Part shown: one piece after another, positions 58,567 to 64,000 of the stretch
How the letters are laid out: every line of letters starts with the position of its first letter
Position numbering within the stretch: position 1 is the first letter of the stretch
Source of the DNA: Geobacteraceae bacterium
Lineage (GTDB): Bacteria > Desulfobacterota > Desulfuromonadia > Geobacterales > Pseudopelobacteraceae
NCBI GenBank assembly: GCA_027404165.1
Contig: DAHZCG010000003.1
Coordinates: 56,015-120,014, forward strand
Reading direction: 5' to 3'
DNA length: 64,000 bases
Notes under the pieces: model-generated
Seen by the model: only the letters and a program-made list of their open reading frames with translations
Database searches by the model: none
Told to the model about the DNA's origin: nothing
Program-made: the position numbers and the translations under genes

Positions 58567-59154
58567 CTACGCCAGCGTACCATGCGCAGCATACACCATC
58601 TTGGCGCGCACATCCTTTCCTTCAACCAATCCCTCAAAACGCATCTCAACGACTTCCCCTTCGGCAGGAATCCTGAGCGCTACGTCAAGTGGCAGTGACA
58701 GGAGCTCCAACAAGGGCAGCCGGTCATTGGTCACAACCAGCAGGGTGAAGGCACTGTTCGGTTTTTTTGCCAGTTCTACGAAGGTCTTGATAATACTGGC
58801 CCGTGCTTTCTCGACCGCCATATCGCAATACGCTCCGGCCACGTCCTTCCAGACATCGACATTCACCGGCGTATCCTTGACAAAGTTGGTCACCCGTTGT
58901 TGCAGCAGCGCCATCTCGCCCGGCGCAATCAGATTGATACAGCTGAACCGGCTGGTAGCGATGATATTCTGATCGTCTTCTATCTCCAGGGTTTTGAAGA
59001 TCTCCGAGACCGTATTCAAGCACATGGCATACGGAAGTGTGTAGATAAGATCGAAATGCAGCCCGATCAGCTTTTTCATACAGCATTTTTGGATCACATC
59101 AAGCTCGGCGGCCTTGACCAGCCAGATAATGACGTTGATTTTTTTTACCGGCAT
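58567..59154 (-). CDS. Conserved hypothetical protein between yfbR and dgt
   Basis: 195 residues from an ATG with GGAG six bases upstream; no recognised domain. No signal peptide or membrane segment; a mixed alpha/beta composition with the segments IIWLVKAAELDVIQKCCMKK and ALRIPAEGEVVEMRFEGLVEG. Two adjacent Cys (CC) near residue 19. Same strand and spacing as its neighbours, so it is probably co-transcribed with dgt and yfbR. Function not assigned. Confidence 0.7.
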   Translation of the reverse strand: MPVKKINVIIWLVKAAELDVIQKCCMKKLIGLHFDLIYTLPYAMCLNTVSEIFKTLEIEDDQNIIATSRFSCINLIAPGEMALLQQRVTNFVKDTPVNVDVWKDVAGAYCDMAVEKARASIIKTFVELAKKPNSAFTLLVVTNDRLPLLELLSLPLDVALRIPAEGEVVEMRFEGLVEGKDVRAKMVYAAHGTLA

Positions 59155-59196
59155 TGTCGCCTCCACTACGCTCACGTAAGAGTCCATCTTTTGAGC

Positions 59197-60339
59197 CTAC
59201 ACCCGTTCATACGGCTCGAACAAGCGTTTATACTCATCCAGCGCAAATCGGTCGGTCATCCCGGCGATGTAATCGCACACCGTTCGCTCCAGGCCGAAGC
59301 GTTCAATACGCGAACGGTATTTGGGAGGCAACAGGTTGGGATAGCGCAGGTAGGTTTCGAACAGGCGGGTGATGAAGATCTCGGCCTTGACCCGCATCTT
59401 GTCGACCTTGTAGTGGCGGTAGAGATTATCGAACAGGAAGCGCTTCAGCTCCATGTTCAGAACGGTTATATCGTCACTGAAGTGGGCAACCGGCCGGTTG
59501 ACGCGGCGCAAGTCGTCCAGGGTAGTAATTGACAGCTGTCCCAGGTTGGCGCCAATGGTACTGCAGATATCGCCGATCAGAAGACCGATCAAGGCGCTGA
59601 TCGTTTGGTAGACGAGACGTTTATCGTCGATGGCGGGGTATTTCTCGCGCACACCAGCGCTGACCCGCTGCCAGAGCGTGATGCGTTCCAGCATGTCCAG
59701 TGAAATATACCCGGATTTCAGGCCATCGTCGATGTCGTGGTTGTTGTAGGCAATTTCGTCGGCATAGTTGATGATCTGTCCCTCGACAGAAGGCACCACT
59801 CCCGGCAGGAAGCCGCTCATAGCCTCTGTGGGAGCATCGTAGGGACTGGCATGTTTGATGATCCCTTCCCGCAGTTCCCAAGTCAGGTTGAGTCCGTTAA
59901 AACCCGGATAACGTTCTTCAAGCTCGTCCACAACCCGGAACGACTGCAGGTTGTGCTCAAAACCGCCCTTCCCTTTCATCAACCGGTTCAGGACCTCCTC
60001 TCCGGTATGCCCGAAGGGGGTATGCCCCAGGTCGTGTGCCAGGGCCAGGGCTTCGGTCAGTTCCTCATTCAGACGCAGTTTGCGGGCAATGGCGCGGCCG
60101 ATCTGGGCCACCTCCAGCGAATGGGTCAGCCGAGTGCGGTAATAATCGCCTTCGTGGTTGACAAAGACCTGGGTCTTGTATTCCAGGCGCCGAAAGGCAG
60201 CGCAATGGATAATCCGGTCCCGGTCGCGCTCAAAGGCGGGACGCTGATCACGAAACTCCTCGGGATATTTCCGGCCGCGGGATGCGGCACTGCTGCAGGC
60301 ATAACCGGCCAGGTCAGAACGTTCAGTGGATTCGGTCAT
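59197..60339 (-). CDS. dgt: Deoxyguanosinetriphosphate triphosphohydrolase-like protein
   Basis: HD-family dNTPase (dNTP to deoxynucleoside plus triphosphate). 380 residues from an ATG with GAGGA upstream. Motifs: RDRIIHCAAFRRLEYKTQVF, TRLTHSLEVAQIGRAIAR (H), LAHDLGHTPFGHTGEEVL (HD) and YADEIAYNNHDIDDGL. Length fits the short Dgt/type 2 subfamily. Confidence 0.93.
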   Translation of the reverse strand: MTESTERSDLAGYACSSAASRGRKYPEEFRDQRPAFERDRDRIIHCAAFRRLEYKTQVFVNHEGDYYRTRLTHSLEVAQIGRAIARKLRLNEELTEALALAHDLGHTPFGHTGEEVLNRLMKGKGGFEHNLQSFRVVDELEERYPGFNGLNLTWELREGIIKHASPYDAPTEAMSGFLPGVVPSVEGQIINYADEIAYNNHDIDDGLKSGYISLDMLERITLWQRVSAGVREKYPAIDDKRLVYQTISALIGLLIGDICSTIGANLGQLSITTLDDLRRVNRPVAHFSDDITVLNMELKRFLFDNLYRHYKVDKMRVKAEIFITRLFETYLRYPNLLPPKYRSRIERFGLERTVCDYIAGMTDRFALDEYKRLFEPYERV

Positions 60340-60382
60340 AGTGGGATTCCTCAACCAAGCGAAATACAGGACGCGTGAAACG

Positions 60383-60424
60383 AAAAAGCGCCCCCTCGAT
60401 GTCCTTGACCATCGACGAGGCGCC
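60383..60424 (-). terminator. Intrinsic terminator of the gcv operon
   Basis: A long imperfect stem (60388-60403 with about 60409-60424) with CATCGA/TCGATG at its top, followed on the minus strand by TTTTTCG. Placed 28 bases after the gcvPB stop, ahead of dgt. Confidence 0.85.
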
Positions 60425-60452
60425 ATGAGTCTGCGCTTACTTCATATACCCG

Positions 60453-61901
60453 TTACCACTGACAGCACACATTCTGTTCACGGGCGGCCTTGGTTTCATC
60501 CAGGCGGGAGATCGGCATGGTCAAGGGTGCATCGTGCAGCGCCTGGGGATTGGTCTCGGCGGTGCGGGCCGCCTCGATCATCACCTCGATAAAGGCATCC
60601 ATGGTGGCCTTGCTCTCCGTTTCGGTCGGCTCGATCATGATGGCTTCCTTGACGATCATCGGGAAGTACACCGTGGGGGGGTGGTAGCCGCGATCGATCA
60701 GGAATTTGGATATATCGATGGCATGGACACCATGGGCCAGCTGCTTGGAGGCCGAGAAGACGCATTCGTGCATGCAGGTCATATCGTAGGGCAGATCGTA
60801 ATAGGGCTTCAGCCGTTCCTTGATGTAGTTGGCATTCAGCACCGCCTGCTCGGACACCCGGATCAACCCGACGCGCCCCAGCATGATGATATAGGCGTAG
60901 GCCTTGACCATGACCCCGAAGTTGCCGTAGAAATTGGCCGTACGGCCGATGGAGGCCGTACGAGGCGCATCAAAGAGGAACTGGCCGTCGTCATCCATGA
61001 CGATGCGCGGTTGCGGCAGAAACGGGATCAGGGCCTTCTTGACGCCGACCGGGCCGGAACCGGGGCCGCCGCCGCCGTGGGGCGTGCCGAAGGTCTTGTG
61101 CAGGTTGACATGCACCACGTCAAAGCCCACATCGCCCGGCTTGACCTTGCCCATGATGGCATTCAGATTGGCGCCGTCATAGTACATCAGGGCATCGTGG
61201 GAATGGGCGATGTCGCTGATCTCCTTGATGTGCGGGTTGAACAGCCCCAGCGTATTGGGGCAGGTTATCATGACCGCCGCGACCTCATCGGTCATGGCCT
61301 TTTTGAACAGCTCCAGATCCATATCGCCGTAGGGGGCGGTCGGAACGGTAATGATCTCGTACCCGGCAATGGCTGCCGAGGCGGGATTGGTGCCGTGCGA
61401 CGAATCAGGGACCACCACGTACTTCTTCTTGGCTTTATTGCCCCTGGCGGCATGGTAGGCGGAAACCAGCAGAATCCCGGTCATCTCGCCATGGGCACCG
61501 GCCAGCGGCTGGGTGGTGACTTCATCCATGCCGGTGATGTCGGCCAGCATCTGCCCCAGATCGTACAGCATGCCCAGGCTGCCCTGGCAGGCCTCCACAC
61601 CACCCGGCAGCAGCGCAGTCATGGGGTGAAACGGCGCAAACAGGACGGCGGCGTTCTCCAGGACCTTGGCGTTGTACTTCATGGTACAGGAACCGAGCGG
61701 ATAGAAGTTGGTATCCACCGAAAAATTGCGGCGCGACAGGTTGGTGAAGTGGCGCACCAGATCAAGCTCGGACACCTCGGCCAGACCGGCCGCTTCGGTG
61801 CGCAGCAGAGCTGCGGGAAGCGCCGCAGCAACGGGCACATCGGAAGCCGGCAGTTTTACTCCGCGACGGCCGGGAACAGATTTTTCATAGATCAGTTGCA
61901 T
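60453..61901 (-). CDS. gcvPB: Glycine dehydrogenase (decarboxylating) subunit 2
   Basis: PLP-dependent P-protein, C-terminal half in the split two-subunit form. 482 residues: [33 protein letters not shown], and the PLP lysine in [19 protein letters not shown]. Its first codons overlap the gcvPA end by ten bases. Decarboxylates glycine and loads aminomethyl on GcvH. Confidence 0.97.
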   Translation of the reverse strand: MQLIYEKSVPGRRGVKLPASDVPVAAALPAALLRTEAAGLAEVSELDLVRHFTNLSRRNFSVDTNFYPLGSCTMKYNAKVLENAAVLFAPFHPMTALLPGGVEACQGSLGMLYDLGQMLADITGMDEVTTQPLAGAHGEMTGILLVSAYHAARGNKAKKKYVVVPDSSHGTNPASAAIAGYEIITVPTAPYGDMDLELFKKAMTDEVAAVMITCPNTLGLFNPHIKEISDIAHSHDALMYYDGANLNAIMGKVKPGDVGFDVVHVNLHKTFGTPHGGGGPGSGPVGVKKALIPFLPQPRIVMDDDGQFLFDAPRTASIGRTANFYGNFGVMVKAYAYIIMLGRVGLIRVSEQAVLNANYIKERLKPYYDLPYDMTCMHECVFSASKQLAHGVHAIDISKFLIDRGYHPPTVYFPMIVKEAIMIEPTETESKATMDAFIEVMIEAARTAETNPQALHDAPLTMPISRLDETKAAREQNVCCQW

Positions 61902-63238
61902 AGCGCCGCCTCCAGCAGTTTGGCAAAGTGGTCGATCTCCTTCTTGCTCCGTTTTTCAGTGACCGTCACAATCAGGGCCTGTTCCGAGCCAGCGTAGTAG
62001 CTTCCCAAGGGGACACCGGCCGCAATGCCTTCCTTGAGCAGGCCCGCAACAACGGCATCCGCAGGCTTGGACAGGAACAGGGTAAATTCGTTAAAGGTCG
62101 GCGCCGATTGCAACACCGTTACGCCCGGTATCGCGGCCAGACGCGCCTTGGCATACTCCGCCTTGTCCCGGTTGAGACAGGCCAGATCGGCCAGTCCCTG
62201 TTTTCCGACCGATGACAGGAAGATCAGTCCCCGCAACGCGCACAAGCCCTGATTGCTGCAGATGTTGGAGGTAGCCTTCTGGCGTTTGATATGTTGTTCG
62301 CGGGCCTGCAGGGTCAGGACATAACCGCGCTTGCCGCTCTTATCAACCGTTTCGCCGACGATGCGCCCCGGCATGTTGCGGATGTAGGCCTTCCTGGCAG
62401 AGATGAAACCGAACGACGGGCCGCCGAAACAGAGCGGGTTGCCCAGGCTCTGTCCGTCACCCACGGCAATGTCCACCCCCATCTCGCCCGGTGATTTGAG
62501 AATTCCCAGTGAGATCGGATAGACCGATGCGACCACCAGCGCGCCGGCAGCATGGATCTGATCGGCCAGGGCGGTGAAATCGTCGATACAGCCGAAGAAG
62601 TTGGGGTTCTGCACCAGTAGCGCCGCTATGCTGCTGTCCAGTACGCGGCTCAACTCGGCCCGATTCAGCATCCCGTCCAACGGCGCAATCTCGATGACCT
62701 CCACATCCAGATTATAGAGGTACGTCTTGAGTACCTGGCGCGAAAAGGGGTTGAGGCAACCATCGACGATTATCCTGTTACGGCCGGTGACGCGCAGGGC
62801 CATCATGGCCGCCTCGGCGCAGGCCGTAGCCCCATCGTAGAGCGAGGCGTTGGAGACATCCAGGCCGGTCAGACGGCAGATGGCGGTCTGATACTCGAAC
62901 AGGGCCTGCAAGGTCCCCTGGGAGCACTCGGGCTGATAGGGGGTGTAGGCGGTGTAGAACTCGGCGCGGCCGGAGAGGTGATCGATAACGGACGGGATCA
63001 GGTGGTCGTAAAAACCTCCACCGATAAAGTTGGTCAAACCTTGCACATTGTCGCCGGCAATAGCCTGCATGCGGGCGAAGGTCTCGAATTCGGACTGGCC
63101 GGGCGGAAGGTTGAAGGTTTTGGCGCGCAGCGCGGCCGGGATCGGAGCAAAAAGTTCCTCGACGCTGGCCACGCCGATAACGGAGAGCATTTCGCTGATC
63201 TCTTCCGGCGTATGGGGACAGTAATGGCTGTCATTCAT
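61892..63238 (-). CDS. gcvPA: Glycine dehydrogenase (decarboxylating) subunit 1
   Basis: N-terminal half of the split P-protein, 448 residues: [55 protein letters not shown] and [15 protein letters not shown]. Forms the heterotetramer with GcvPB. Upstream is gcvH across a 108-base gap with a hairpin. Confidence 0.97.
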   Translation of the reverse strand: MNDSHYCPHTPEEISEMLSVIGVASVEELFAPIPAALRAKTFNLPPGQSEFETFARMQAIAGDNVQGLTNFIGGGFYDHLIPSVIDHLSGRAEFYTAYTPYQPECSQGTLQALFEYQTAICRLTGLDVSNASLYDGATACAEAAMMALRVTGRNRIIVDGCLNPFSRQVLKTYLYNLDVEVIEIAPLDGMLNRAELSRVLDSSIAALLVQNPNFFGCIDDFTALADQIHAAGALVVASVYPISLGILKSPGEMGVDIAVGDGQSLGNPLCFGGPSFGFISARKAYIRNMPGRIVGETVDKSGKRGYVLTLQAREQHIKRQKATSNICSNQGLCALRGLIFLSSVGKQGLADLACLNRDKAEYAKARLAAIPGVTVLQSAPTFNEFTLFLSKPADAVVAGLLKEGIAAGVPLGSYYAGSEQALIVTVTEKRSKKEIDHFAKLLEAALCN

Positions 63239-63307
63239 GGTAGGTACCCTTGATCATGTCTGTGATTGAGGCCGGTCTTGGCCGGTCCGGTCATGCGTGT
63301 CAAACAG

Positions 63308-63339
63308 GTCAGGTGCGGCCACAAGGTCCTGCACCTGAC
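63308..63339 (-). other. Intercistronic hairpin between gcvH and gcvPA
   Basis: GTCAGGTGC (63308-63316) and GCACCTGAC (63331-63339) form a 9-bp stem right after the gcvH stop. No T-tract, so it is likely a processing or stabilising structure favouring gcvH. Confidence 0.5.
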
Positions 63340-63345
63340 GAATAT

Positions 63346-63720
63346 TTACAGAGTCTTCAGGAATGCGTCGTACTGTTGTTTGGTCATCAGGTTTTTCAAC
63401 TCAGAGGCGTCCGCGATCTCGATCCAGGCCATCCAACCGGCATCCTCGGCACTTTCGTTGACGATCTCGGGGGCGGTATCGAGCGCCTCGTTGACCTTGA
63501 CCACCTTGCCGGAAAGCGGTGCATAGATGTCGCTGGCAGCCTTGACCGACTCGATCGAAGCCAGAATCCCGAACTGCTTGACAACCGTACCCATCTTGGG
63601 AAGTTCCACGAAGGTGACGTCACCGAGTTCATGGGCCGCATGCTCACTGATGCCGACAGCGCCGATCCCTTCCGTGACCTTGACCCACTCGTGTTCCTTT
63701 GTGTAAAAGATGTCTGCCAT
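63346..63720 (-). CDS. gcvH: Glycine cleavage system H protein
   Basis: Lipoyl carrier of the glycine cleavage system. 124 residues from ATG 63720 (MADIFYTKEHEWVKV). The lipoylated Lys is in SIESVKAASDIYAPL; GDVTFVELPKMG and IADASELKNLMTKQQYDAF complete the family pattern. GGGAGG lies 11 bases upstream. gcvT, usually upstream, is not in the window: a group II intron end lies there instead. Confidence 0.96.
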   Translation of the reverse strand: MADIFYTKEHEWVKVTEGIGAVGISEHAAHELGDVTFVELPKMGTVVKQFGILASIESVKAASDIYAPLSGKVVKVNEALDTAPEIVNESAEDAGWMAWIEIADASELKNLMTKQQYDAFLKTL

Positions 63721-63794
63721 GATGTCGTATACCTCCCCGAGTGATTTCAAAATTGAATGGGACACTTTACTGGATTTCAGCTGCAAAGTAAACA

Positions 63795-63819
63795 GCCCGT
63801 CAAAGAACGGGCATTTTTT
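63795..63819 (+). terminator. Hairpin with T-tract in the gcvH upstream region
   Basis: GCCCGT (63795-63800) and ACGGGC (63807-63812) form a perfect 6-bp stem followed on the plus strand by six T's. No plus-strand gene precedes it in this window. On the minus strand, where it would sit in the gcvH leader or follow the upstream gene, the T-run is TGTTTACTTT, so it may be bidirectional. Confidence 0.6.
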
Positions 63820-63861
63820 ATATATTCATACGTAGGGTCGTTACCAGATAAGGATTATGGC

Positions 63862-64000
63862 ATCGGGTAGGAGGCGGGATTACTCCCGCCGTCCTCCCAC
63901 ACCACCGTGCGTACGGTTCCGTACACGGCGGTTCACGTTGAATGTTGAAAGTGGTGAAACTGGTTGAGTAGTGAAAGAAGTCCCAGTTTCGTGAAGTAGG
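63862..64000 (-). mobile_element. 3' end of a group II intron (domains V and VI), truncated by the window edge
   Basis: Reading the minus strand, a domain-V-like hairpin (about 63899-63935; CCGCCGTG / CACGGTGG with a GAAC-type tip) is followed by a domain-VI stem (63865-63898; CCCGCC/GGCGGG with loop AGTAAT). An unpaired A at 63868 is the expected branch point, six bases before the predicted 3' splice site near 63862. Bases 63936-64000 would be the segment between the intron reverse transcriptase and domain V. The RT/maturase ORF and the 5' part lie outside the window. Exact ends need comparison with an intact copy. Confidence 0.72.

Noticed and set aside
60534..61997. Long plus-strand open frame (487 codons), Gly/His/Asp rich
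   Set aside because: Antisense shadow of gcvPB in GC-rich sequence; no ribosome site and no family pattern.
63795..63862. Class C group II intron inserted after a terminator
   Set aside because: Class C introns lie downstream of a terminator read in the same direction. Here the hairpin is on the 3'-exon side, so the class cannot be assigned from this fragment.

Overview
The window looks like a chromosomal segment of a Geobacter-type deltaproteobacterium (Desulfuromonadales/Geobacterales). This is judged from gene order: a pilMNOPQ operon preceded by an XRE-type regulator, minor pilins and a very long PilY1, pilD with a two-component system, an HPr/HprK/RapZ/EIIA regulatory PTS next to rpoN-lpt-kds genes, and a split P-protein glycine cleavage operon. 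No species can be named from the sequence alone. Nearly all genes are on the minus strand, so transcription runs from high to low coordinates.

Positions 1-520 hold a probable decayed tyrosine-recombinase tail, a tRNA-His with its own promoter, and a bidirectional terminator. From 10.55 kb down to 0.52 kb lies the classic translation/RNA operon rimP-nusA-ylxR/L7Ae-infB-rbfA-nrnA-truB-rpsO-pnp. Its leader carries a hairpin plus T-tract that looks like a transcription attenuator. From 15.84 to 10.47 kb is an independent three-gene unit with its own promoter and terminator: a membrane-spanning pseudo-receiver protein, a secreted LysM protein and a GspE/PilB-type ATPase with MshEN-like N-terminal repeats. 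It is the best candidate here for an undescribed envelope machine. Beyond it are a stand-alone sucA (E1 of 2-oxoglutarate dehydrogenase), a YciO/Sua5 protein and a small membrane protein.

From 41 to 19.8 kb is a type IV pilus locus: pilD, a PilS/PilR-like pair, a DsbC-like protein with a CXXCH motif, a small secreted protein, a 2109-residue PilY1 with a PA14-like insertion, fimU-pilV-pilW-pilX minor pilins, an XRE regulator, pilMNOPQ and a secreted lipoprotein. pilX contains an 11-base G homopolymer (coding strand) that would switch the C-terminus off by slippage. No major pilin pilA and no pilT/pilC are present.

From 54.2 to 40.9 kb is the KDO/LPS-export and regulatory-PTS cluster: kdsB-pyrG-kdsA-kdsD-kdsC-lptC-lptA-lptB-rpoN-hpf-hprK-rapZ-EIIA-ptsH-ptsI. 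It runs directly into pilD with a 10-base gap. From 54.2 to 60.4 kb are signalling and nucleotide genes: EAL-HDOD, receiver, PAS, PP-loop tRNA thiolase-like, YfbR-type HD, an unknown protein and dGTPase. From 60.45 to 63.72 kb is gcvPB-gcvPA-gcvH. The right edge is the 3' end (domains V and VI) of a group II intron on the minus strand, lying upstream of gcvH.

Gene-free stretches are short. The only ones over 200 bases are 26375-26612 (AT-rich, putative operator and promoter) and 37010-37217 (no recognisable element). By eye the gcv-dgt end is GC-richer than the pil region.
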